Below, piece by piece: positions 23,303-28,789 of a stretch of 28,789 nucleotides of DNA. A program made the position numbers and the translations under genes. The notes under the pieces were generated by a model. It did not search any database and had not been told where the DNA came from. It worked only from the letters and a program-made list of their open reading frames with translations. Numbering within the stretch: position 1 is the first letter of the stretch; the number at the start of each line of letters is the position of its first letter. The stretch is taken from assembly GCA_002482505.1 (NCBI GenBank), contig DLGD01000035.1:1-28789 (forward strand), written 5' to 3'. Origin of the DNA: Christensenella sp. UBA7703. Lineage in GTDB: Bacteria; Bacillota; Clostridia; Christensenellales; CAG-138.

Positions 23303-24172
23303 ATGACGAAACAAAAGCATGCAACCTATCTGAACAGAGGCGACGCGCTCAAGGCCGGACTTGGCGGCATATTGAAGTGGATCCTTTTGATCTACTTCGC
23401 GCTGTACACGCTCTTTCCGCTCATCTGGCTCTTCATCTCGTCGTTCAAGACGAATACCGAACTCTTTGCAGACCCTTTCTCCCTCCCCGCGGTCTGGCAG
23501 ATATCCAACTATATCAACGCGCTGAAGGTTTCCGGCCTCATCAAAATGATGGGCAATTCCATCCTCATTGGCGGGCTTTCCACGGTGCTCAACGTGCTCT
23601 GCGCAAGCATGCTGGCCTATTGCCTCTCCCGGTTTCGCTTTCGGGGGCGTGAGACGATCTTTACGTTTTTCGCCGCGGGCATCCTCGTGCCGCTCAACGC
23701 GCTGATGGTGCCGTATTTTGTCATCATCAGCAAAATCGGGCTATATGACACGCACGCGGGGCTCATCCTGCTCTACAGCGCAATCGGAATCCCCATGTCC
23801 ACCTTCATCATCCGCGGGCTGATGGACAGCCTCTCGCGCGAGATTGAGGAAGCTGCCTATATCGACGGCTGCGGGTTCTTCGGGCGGTATTTCCGCATCA
23901 TACTGCCTCTTTCACGAAACGGGCTCGTCACCGCTGCGACATTTCAGTTTTTAACCTGCTGGAACGAGTTTGTGTTTGCAAACCTCTTGACCTCCTCGCA
24001 AAACGTGCGCACGATACAGCTCGGCATCCGGTATTTCACCAACCAGTTTTCTACCGACTTTGTTTCGATGTATGCCGCCATCGTCATCAGCATCGTGCCA
24101 AGCATCGTGGGCTATATGATCTTCCAAAAACAGATTGTATCCGGCCTTACCAGCGGCGCGGTCAAAGGATAG
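23303..24172 (+). CDS. ABC sugar transporter permease (MalG/UgpE-like)
   Basis: A 289-residue inner-membrane protein with about six transmembrane helices and the EAA loop Glu-Glu-Ala-Ala-Tyr-Ile-Asp-Gly-Cys-Gly-(x)n-Ile-Leu-Pro-Leu. The first external loop carries Ser-Phe-Lys-Thr-Asn-Thr-Glu-Leu, a hallmark of the second permease type. GGGAGGA precedes the start. It pairs with the upstream permease to form the channel. No ATP-binding subunit follows; the next gene has its own promoter. A ten-codon frame at 24187-24219 after its stop is probably chance. Confidence 0.92.
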   Translation: MTKQKHATYLNRGDALKAGLGGILKWILLIYFALYTLFPLIWLFISSFKTNTELFADPFSLPAVWQISNYINALKVSGLIKMMGNSILIGGLSTVLNVLCASMLAYCLSRFRFRGRETIFTFFAAGILVPLNALMVPYFVIISKIGLYDTHAGLILLYSAIGIPMSTFIIRGLMDSLSREIEEAAYIDGCGFFGRYFRIILPLSRNGLVTAATFQFLTCWNEFVFANLLTSSQNVRTIQLGIRYFTNQFSTDFVSMYAAIVISIVPSIVGYMIFQKQIVSGLTSGAVKG

Positions 24173-24238
24173 AAGGATCGTTTCGCATGAACGAACCCGC
24201 TCTGACCATCTTTGCCTAACTTGTTTTTTACATGTCTC

Positions 24239-24267
24239 TTGACATTGTTGGTTTTGCGGTGTATATT
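24239..24267 (+). promoter_or_regulatory. Promoter of the transketolase operon
   Basis: A perfect TTGACA (24239-24244) and TATATT (24262-24267) at exactly 17 bases make this the strongest-looking promoter in the window. Operator site C overlaps its -10 and the predicted start point near 24274, so strong repression followed by strong induction is expected. Confidence 0.82.
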
Positions 24268-24287
24268 GATTAAGTCACTTAATTAAT
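24265..24287. promoter_or_regulatory. Operator-like 23-bp palindrome, site C (best copy)
   Basis: ATTGATTAAGT, a central C and ACTTAATTAAT form an inverted repeat with 10 of 11 positions matching. It overlaps the -10 and start point of the transketolase promoter and ends directly before the GGAAGGA ribosome site (24288-24294). It is 20 of 23 identical to site B at the ROK/dehydrogenase promoters. Confidence 0.78.
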
Positions 24288-24300
24288 GGAAGGAATTCAT

Positions 24301-25116
24301 ATGAATCAGGACAGAGTTGCGATCTGCCGCGAGATCCGCGAAGAAACCGTCCGCTGCATCGGCTCCATCGGCGTGGGGCACATCGGAGGCTGCCTTTCGC
24401 TGGTTGAGATTCTCGGCAGTCTGTATTTCAAGCACATGCACATCGACCCCTTGCAGCCGCATTTGCCCGGGCGCGACCGGTTGATCGTCAGCAAAGGGCA
24501 CGCAGGCCCTGCCGTCTATGCAACGCTCGCAGTGCGCGGCTATTTCCCGCGCGAAGAGCTCTTGACGCTCAACGCCTCGGGCACCAACCTTCCGAGCCAC
24601 TGCGACATGCACAAGACCGTCGGCATCGACATGACCACAGGGTCGCTGGGGCAGGGCTTTTCCTGCGCGGTCGGAATCGCGGTCGGCTCCAAACTTGCAA
24701 ACGACAACGCAACCATCTATGCCATCATCGGCGACGGTGAATCGCAGGAAGGGCAGGTTTGGGAAGCGGCGATGTTTGCCGGAAACCGCAAGCTCAACAA
24801 CCTCATCGCGTTTACCGACTACAACAATTTGCAGATCGACGGAACGGTCAGCGAGGTCAACGATATCGCCCCGCTGGACGACAAATGGCGCAGCTTCAAT
24901 TGGAACGTGATCGTGATCGACGGGCACGACTTCGCGCAGATCGACCAGGCAATCCTCGCCGCCAAGGCACAGGACAAACCCACCATGATCATCGCAAAGA
25001 CGATCAAGGGCAAAGGCGTTTCGTTCGTCGAAACCAAAGGTGCGGGCAACCACAACATGCCGTTTTCCATGGAAGACGCGCAGCGCGCGATCGCAGAAAT
25101 TCGAGGTGAAGCATGA
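24301..25116 (+). CDS. sqwG: Transketolase N-terminal subunit, probable sulfofructose transketolase
   Basis: A 271-residue protein corresponding to the thiamine-diphosphate (PP) domain of transketolase. The cofactor motif Gly144-Asp-Gly-Glu-Ser148 and Asn175-Asn176 about 30 residues later are present, as are Gly-His-Ile-Gly-Gly, Ser-Lys-Gly-His-Ala-Gly-Pro and Gly-Ser-Leu-Gly-Gln-Gly. The start at 24301 is set by GGAAGGA seven bases upstream; the ATG at 24286 lies in the operator. Split transketolases are common in Firmicutes and alone would suggest pentose metabolism. Here, with an RpiB-like and a sugar isomerase in one operon beside a sulfoquinovosidase, it should move C2 units from sulfofructose, then from sulfoerythrulose, to glyceraldehyde 3-phosphate, giving xylulose 5-phosphate twice and finally sulfoacetaldehyde. 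Confidence 0.85.
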   Translation: MNQDRVAICREIREETVRCIGSIGVGHIGGCLSLVEILGSLYFKHMHIDPLQPHLPGRDRLIVSKGHAGPAVYATLAVRGYFPREELLTLNASGTNLPSHCDMHKTVGIDMTTGSLGQGFSCAVGIAVGSKLANDNATIYAIIGDGESQEGQVWEAAMFAGNRKLNNLIAFTDYNNLQIDGTVSEVNDIAPLDDKWRSFNWNVIVIDGHDFAQIDQAILAAKAQDKPTMIIAKTIKGKGVSFVETKGAGNHNMPFSMEDAQRAIAEIRGEA

Positions 25117-26060
25117 GCAGCCGTGAAATGCGCGAGGTGTTTTCTTCCTCGCTGAAACAGATGATGGAGCAGGACAGCCGCGTCGTGCTTGTGGACGCTG
25201 ACCTCGCAAAAGCGAGCGGAACCACGGGAATCCACGCGGAGTTTGCGGATCGCGCTCTGGACTGCGGCGTTGCCGAAGCAAACATGGTCTCGCTCGCCGC
25301 GGGGCTTGCGAGCTATGGCTATGTTCCGTTTATCACGACATTTGCGCCGTTTGCCACGCGCCGCGTCTGCGACCAGCTCGCCATCAGCGTTTGCTATGCG
25401 CGCCAGAACGTCAAGATCGTCGGCACGGACCCCGGCGTCTCTGCCGAGCTCAACGGCGGCACGCATATGGGGCTTGAGGACATCGGCGTCATCCGCTCGC
25501 TGGTCAACATGGTCATATTCGAGCCGGTAGATGCGATTCAGCTTGAACAAGCGATGCCCGTCATCCGGGATTATGAAGGCCCGGTCTATATCCGCCTTTA
25601 CCGCAAGGCGCTACCGGATGTATTTCCGGCGGACTACAAGTTTGACCTTTTTCAGGCGGATACCATCAAATCCGGAACGGATGTAACGATCTTCGCCAGC
25701 GGAATTCTGGTGCAGGAGAGTGTTCAAGCACTTGAACTGCTCAAACAGGAAGGCATTGACGCGGAACTCATCAACATCCACACCATCAAGCCCATCGACC
25801 GCGAGGCAGTCATCCGCTCGGCAAAAAAGACGGGATGCGTCGTCACCGCCGAAAACCACTCCACCATCGGCGGGCTCTATTCCGCCGTGGCGGAGGTGCT
25901 CTCCGCCGAATGCCCGACCGTTATGCAAGCCATCGGCATGGACAACGCCTTTGGCGAGGTTGGCAAACTGCCGTATCTCATGCAGCGCTACCAGCTCACC
26001 AAAGAGGACATCGTTCGCACCTGCAAGAGCGTGATCGCAAAAAAGAACGCACAAAAATAA
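25113..26060 (+). CDS. sqwH: Transketolase C-terminal subunit, probable sulfofructose transketolase
   Basis: A 315-residue protein holding the Pyr and C-terminal transketolase domains. Glu55 in Asp-Cys-Gly-Val-Ala-Glu-Ala-Asn is the glutamate that activates the thiamine ring; Thr-Phe-Ala-Pro-Phe-Ala-Thr-Arg-Arg and Gly-Gly-Thr-His-Met-Gly-Leu-Glu-Asp follow. The C-terminal domain (about 185-310) has the usual Glu-Asn-His-Ser and Gly-Gly-Leu pattern. It overlaps the N-terminal subunit by four bases, as needed for a one-to-one complex. The enzyme would need to accept a sulfonate at the far end of the donor sugar; residues responsible cannot be picked out by eye. Confidence 0.85.
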   Translation: MSSREMREVFSSSLKQMMEQDSRVVLVDADLAKASGTTGIHAEFADRALDCGVAEANMVSLAAGLASYGYVPFITTFAPFATRRVCDQLAISVCYARQNVKIVGTDPGVSAELNGGTHMGLEDIGVIRSLVNMVIFEPVDAIQLEQAMPVIRDYEGPVYIRLYRKALPDVFPADYKFDLFQADTIKSGTDVTIFASGILVQESVQALELLKQEGIDAELINIHTIKPIDREAVIRSAKKTGCVVTAENHSTIGGLYSAVAEVLSAECPTVMQAIGMDNAFGEVGKLPYLMQRYQLTKEDIVRTCKSVIAKKNAQK

Positions 26061-26094
26061 AACACTATAACAGGGCAACCATAAGGAGAACCAT

Positions 26095-26565
26095 ATGAAA
26101 GTCGCACTCGGATCAGATAAATCCGGCTTCCTGCTCAAGGAAGCGATCAAGCAGTATCTCAAGGACAACGGCATTCCCTTCGACGATCTGGGCACCACCG
26201 ACCTCGACTCCCCCAAAGGGTACTTCGTCGTCGCCCCTCTAGTCGCGGGTAAAGTGCAGGCGGGTGAATATGACCGCGCCATCCTCATCTGCGGCACAGG
26301 CGCGGGCATGAGTGTCGTCGCCAATAAATTTAAGGGCGTGTACGCCGTCGCATGCGAGAGCGTATACACAGCCAGGATGGCGCGCGCCATCAATAACGCG
26401 CAGATTCTCTGCATGGGCGGCTGGATCGTGGCGCCCGAGATGGGCGTCAAGATGGCGGAAGCCTTCCTCACGACCGAATGGCTGCAGGATCTGGAAGACT
26501 GGCGCAAAACCTGGCTCACGGGCGCTTCCGCAACGGTGCGCGAGCTTGAGGAGACGCTTTTTTAA
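26095..26565 (+). CDS. sqwI: RpiB-like isomerase, probable 4-deoxy-4-sulfoerythrose isomerase
   Basis: A 156-residue cytoplasmic protein of the RpiB/LacAB family (usual size 145-160). The catalytic Cys66 in Ile-Cys-Gly-Thr-Gly-Ala-Gly-Met-Ser is kept, with Ala-Asn-Lys after it. Two positions depart from sugar-phosphate isomerases: the Asp-His of the N-terminal motif is Asp8-Lys9, and the His that opens the furanose ring (E. coli His99, in His-Asn-Asp/Asn) is Ile99. A 4-carbon sugar whose C4 bears a sulfonate cannot close to a furanose, so a ring-opening His would not be needed; this supports interconversion of sulfoerythrose and sulfoerythrulose, the step between the two transketolase reactions. 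AAGGAG precedes the start; it lies between the transketolase and the sugar isomerase. Confidence 0.83.
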   Translation: MKVALGSDKSGFLLKEAIKQYLKDNGIPFDDLGTTDLDSPKGYFVVAPLVAGKVQAGEYDRAILICGTGAGMSVVANKFKGVYAVACESVYTARMARAINNAQILCMGGWIVAPEMGVKMAEAFLTTEWLQDLEDWRKTWLTGASATVRELEETLF

Positions 26566-26598
26566 ACAATCTTTTCCAACCCGATAAGGAGAACACAG

Positions 26599-27912
26599 AT
26601 GAAACAGCGCATCAAACTCGGCGTCGTATGCCTGACGCGAAACACCTTTGATTATGTCGCGGCTGACGAGCTGTATCAGGGCATCCTGAAAGACCTCTCC
26701 GCGTTGGAGCAGATCGACCTCTGCGCGCTGGAGCAGCCCATCATGGAGCCGGATGAAGCGATTGCCGCAGGTAAAACTTTCGCAGCCGAACAGGTGGACG
26801 GCATTGCCGTCATCAGCGGGACCTTCCATCTGGGGCATCTGCTGCTGGAGATCAAGAAATATGCGGACAAACCCGTCCTGCTCTGGGGTCTGCCGGAGCT
26901 TCCTTACAACGGCGGCAAAATCCGCCTGAACTCCGTCTGCGGCGTCAATCTCAACGCAAGCAACCTCGTCAAAAGCGGGATCACGGACTTCACCTATACC
27001 ATCGGCAGCAAGATCGATGAAGACTGGGTGGACGCAATCCGCATGATCCGCGCGCTGAAGGACAGCCATATCGGCATCCTCGGCTACCGGGCGCACGGCT
27101 TTTTCAATGTCGGCGTAGACGAACTTGCGATGTATCACAAATTTGGAACCATCGTCGATCATTTTGAGTTGACCGATCTTTGGAACCAACCCGTCGAAAA
27201 AGACACGGTCGAAAAATATGCAGCCGTGATGCGCGGCGCATTTGATGCAAGCGCTGTATCTTCGGAAAAGCAAGACAAAATAGCCGAACTCGCGGCGAAA
27301 TTCCGCGCCTTTGCGGAGGAGAAGAACCTCACCGCAATCGCCGTGCGTTGCTGGCCGGAGTTCGCGGGCGGTTATGGCATCGCGCCCTGCGCCGCGATGA
27401 GCATCGTGCAAAGCGACGATCTTCTGCTCAGCTGCGAAGGCGATCTCGACTGCGCCATCACGATGATTGCACACCGCGCGGCGGGCGCTAAGACGCCGTT
27501 CATGGCGGATCTTTCGCAGGTAAACCCCGAGGATAACAGCGCGTTGATGTGGCACTGCGGCGTGGCCCCGTGCAATCTTACCGACGGTGTATGCGCCTGC
27601 ACACTGGATACCTATCACGCAGGCGGACGCGGTGTGACCGCCGGATTTGTGATGAAGAGCGGCGCAATCAACATGGCACGGTTCGACAGCATCAACGGAC
27701 ACTACCGCATGTTTAACCGCAATGGTGAGGCCGTTCCCATGCAAAAGGAACTCACGGGCACCTATGCCAAGGTGCGCTTTGAAGAGCCCATGCAGAGCGT
27801 ACTCGATACCGTCATCTATAGCGGGCTTGCGCACCATGTTTCGATGGTCTATGGCGACTATAGCAAGCCGCTTTCAATCTTTGCCCGTCTCAAGGGGCTG
27901 GAGGTGCTGTGA
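26599..27912 (+). CDS. Fucose-isomerase-like sugar isomerase, probable sulfoquinovose isomerase
   Basis: A 437-residue cytoplasmic protein of the L-fucose/L-arabinose isomerase fold. The expected metal ligands are Glu254 (Arg-Cys-Trp-Pro-Glu-Phe), an acidic residue at Glu280 or Asp282 (Ser-Cys-Glu-Gly-Asp-Leu-Asp) and His412 or His413 (Leu-Ala-His-His-Val). Firmicute SQ pathways use an isomerase of this fold, rather than the YihS type, to turn SQ into 6-deoxy-6-sulfofructose, the substrate of the transketolase. Position in the same operon makes this the best candidate for that step; an L-fucose isomerase role is unlikely because no fuculokinase or fuculose aldolase is present. AAGGAG supports the start. 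It overlaps the next gene (GTGA). Confidence 0.78.
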   Translation: MKQRIKLGVVCLTRNTFDYVAADELYQGILKDLSALEQIDLCALEQPIMEPDEAIAAGKTFAAEQVDGIAVISGTFHLGHLLLEIKKYADKPVLLWGLPELPYNGGKIRLNSVCGVNLNASNLVKSGITDFTYTIGSKIDEDWVDAIRMIRALKDSHIGILGYRAHGFFNVGVDELAMYHKFGTIVDHFELTDLWNQPVEKDTVEKYAAVMRGAFDASAVSSEKQDKIAELAAKFRAFAEEKNLTAIAVRCWPEFAGGYGIAPCAAMSIVQSDDLLLSCEGDLDCAITMIAHRAAGAKTPFMADLSQVNPEDNSALMWHCGVAPCNLTDGVCACTLDTYHAGGRGVTAGFVMKSGAINMARFDSINGHYRMFNRNGEAVPMQKELTGTYAKVRFEEPMQSVLDTVIYSGLAHHVSMVYGDYSKPLSIFARLKGLEVL

Positions 27913-28568
27913 GCATCCTTGCGGCTCTATGCCGCAGCAACCCCGACCTAACGATTCTTTCGCTTGGTGAAACACCGTGCCATTCGCTCTATCGAAAAAT
28001 CGAAGTGGACGCCGGCGTTTTTCTTGAGGCTGCGGCTTGCATATTGCCCGAAGAAACCAACTCTTATATTCCGCGCGACGAGCGCTTGACCCAATCTTTG
28101 GAAGCAAAGCGCATCGAAAGAACCGTCTTTGGCGAATTGCCCATACAAGCCGGCTGGAACCACGGCGGAAACACGCGCATGAACGGCATGGAGTGGCACA
28201 AATCCAGCGAGGTGATCGTCGCCTGCAGCGATCTTGTGCTGCTGTTGGGCAGTCACGCGGATATCGAGAACGATTGCTATGATTCTGCCCGCGCGTTGGG
28301 GCTTTATCTGCAAAAGGGCGAGGCGGTTGAGCTGTTTCCCTTTACGCTGCACCTTGCCCCCCTGCCTGTTTTCGGCGGTCGCTTCATCGCGGCAATCCTC
28401 CTACCGAATGGAACCAATTTGCCGCTATCCGGCGGCATTGACGGTACACTCCGCGCGGTCAATAAGTGGCTGCTTGTCCATCCCGACAACGCGCGCGGTA
28501 TCGCGCTCGGCGGCAAGGTCGGTATTCATGGTGAGAATATCCTCCTCCATGGCTTGGAGGAGCTCTAA
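27909..28568 (+). CDS. DUF4867 cupin-like protein
   Basis: A 219-residue protein that I recognise as DUF4867 from the segment Gly-Trp-Asn-His-Gly-Gly-Asn-Thr-(x3)-Gly-Met-Glu-Trp-His-Lys-Ser-Ser-Glu and the later Leu-Leu-Leu-Gly-Ser and Thr-Leu-His-Leu-Ala-Pro. Glu95, His97, Glu101 and His148 are spaced like a cupin metal site. The start is GTG, overlapping the isomerase stop as GTGA, with GGAGG four bases before it; the N-terminus then reads as a normal family start. DUF4867 genes occur near other Firmicute sugar and, I believe, SQ gene clusters. Its job is not known to me; a mutarotase or isomerase step on SQ or a sulfo-tetrose would fit the context. It is the last gene of the operon. Confidence 0.78.
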   Translation: MSILAALCRSNPDLTILSLGETPCHSLYRKIEVDAGVFLEAAACILPEETNSYIPRDERLTQSLEAKRIERTVFGELPIQAGWNHGGNTRMNGMEWHKSSEVIVACSDLVLLLGSHADIENDCYDSARALGLYLQKGEAVELFPFTLHLAPLPVFGGRFIAAILLPNGTNLPLSGGIDGTLRAVNKWLLVHPDNARGIALGGKVGIHGENILLHGLEEL

Positions 28569-28593
28569 AACTGATACTCCTGCTTCGTCTAAC

Positions 28594-28635
28594 AACCACA
28601 AAACGGTTCGCATTACGCGAACCGTTTTGTGGTTT
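28594..28635. terminator. Long-stem terminator of the transketolase operon
   Basis: An 18-bp perfect stem (28594-28611 with 28617-28634) with a 5-base loop; the descending arm contains TTTTGTGGTTT. It is placed 26 bases after the DUF4867 stop and before the convergent partial gene, so it may act for both strands. Confidence 0.85.
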
Positions 28636-28693
28636 CATATATGTATCATACTTGAAGCAGATTTGTGCTTGCGCATTGCCTGTTTTAATTCGC

Positions 28694-28789
28694 TTACTTC
28701 ATCATCACACCGAGCAAATATTTCTCCGCGTCGGCGTTCCAGAGGCCGTTGTGGGACTGGACGAGTTCGTCGAGTTTGGCAAACATCGG
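28694..28789 (-). CDS. C-terminal end of an unknown protein (partial)
   Basis: The minus strand has an open frame from the window edge to a TAA at 28694-28696, giving 31 residues that end Lys-Tyr-Leu-Leu-Gly-Val-Met-Met-Lys. An ATG near the edge is probably internal. The fragment has helical, coding-like character (Leu-Asp-Glu-Leu-Val-Gln), but I do not recognise the family. It converges on the operon that ends at 28568. Confidence 0.55.
   Translation of the reverse strand, partial: PMFAKLDELVQSHNGLWNADAEKYLLGVMMK

Noticed and set aside
24187..24219. Ten-codon frame after the second permease
   Set aside because: Too short, lies upstream of the transketolase promoter, and has only a loose ribosome site; likely chance.
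24301..26060. Housekeeping transketolase of the pentose phosphate pathway
   Set aside because: Not excluded by the protein alone, but the operon (RpiB-like with altered site, SQ-type isomerase, shared operator with a sulfoquinovosidase operon) favours the sulfosugar role.
26239..27837. Long minus-strand open frame (532 codons) opposite the isomerase genes
   Set aside because: Antisense shadow of two real genes; no start signal and no recognisable domain.
26599..27912. True L-fucose isomerase
   Set aside because: No fuculokinase or fuculose-phosphate aldolase nearby; operon partners are transketolase and a sulfotetrose-type isomerase.
10341..28568. Sulfo-EMP, sulfo-ED or transaldolase pathway
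   Set aside because: No sulfofructose kinase, aldolase, sulfogluconate dehydratase or transaldolase gene in the window.

Overview
The window (28.8 kb, GC-rich, strong AGGAGG-type ribosome sites, many 4-base ATGA overlaps, an Ala/Pro/Glu-rich lipoprotein linker, split transketolase) looks like the chromosome of a fermentative, probably uncultured Clostridia-type Firmicute. No rRNA, tRNA, CRISPR array, phage or insertion-sequence gene was seen.

Central reading: most of the window is a sulfoquinovose (SQ, 6-deoxy-6-sulfoglucose) catabolic locus. The anchor is the GH31 protein at 15264-17276, which aligns without gaps over its catalytic core to the E. coli sulfoquinovosidase YihQ and keeps the residues of its sulfonate pocket. 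Around it are the parts of the sulfoglycolytic transketolase (sulfo-TK) route in the variant that ends in sulfoacetate: a sugar isomerase (26599-27912), a two-subunit transketolase (24301-26060), an RpiB-like isomerase for the acyclic sulfotetrose (26095-26565), a CoA-acylating aldehyde dehydrogenase (10341-11741), a two-subunit ADP-forming acyl-CoA ligase (11765-13788) and a DASS-type anion carrier (13785-15248). Proposed flow: SQ-glycoside import, release of SQ, SQ to sulfofructose, two C2 transfers giving sulfoacetaldehyde plus two xylulose 5-phosphate, oxidation to sulfoacetyl-CoA, then sulfoacetate plus ATP and export. A pathway of this type has been described in other bacteria to my knowledge; the chemistry is therefore not new, but several parts here are unusual.

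Layout: 112-804 (-), a small DUF1905/DUF1801 pair unrelated to the rest. 1093-4861 (+), a GPH-type sugar symporter and a GH31 paralogue whose sulfonate pocket is altered. 4871-5737 (-), AraC regulator, divergent from 6010-8853 (+), a fucose-isomerase-like protein, a class V aminotransferase/cysteine desulfurase and a 98-residue unknown. 8937-10169 (-), ROK repressor, divergent from 10341-17276 (+), the dehydrogenase / CoA ligase / exporter / sulfoquinovosidase operon. 17365-20471 (-), a NagA-like / NagB-like / Gfo-Idh-MocA operon. 20755-24172 (+), an ABC sugar importer without ATPase. 24239-28568 (+), transketolase, isomerases and a DUF4867 cupin-like protein. 28694 to the end (-), the C-terminus of an unknown gene.

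Strongest new observation: a 23-bp AT-rich interrupted palindrome recurs at the promoters of the symporter/GH31 operon (1131-1153), the dehydrogenase operon and ROK gene (10246-10268), the ABC importer (20755-20777) and the transketolase operon (24265-24287), with a weaker copy at the araC promoter (5878-5900). It is probably the operator of the ROK repressor and ties these separate units into one regulon.
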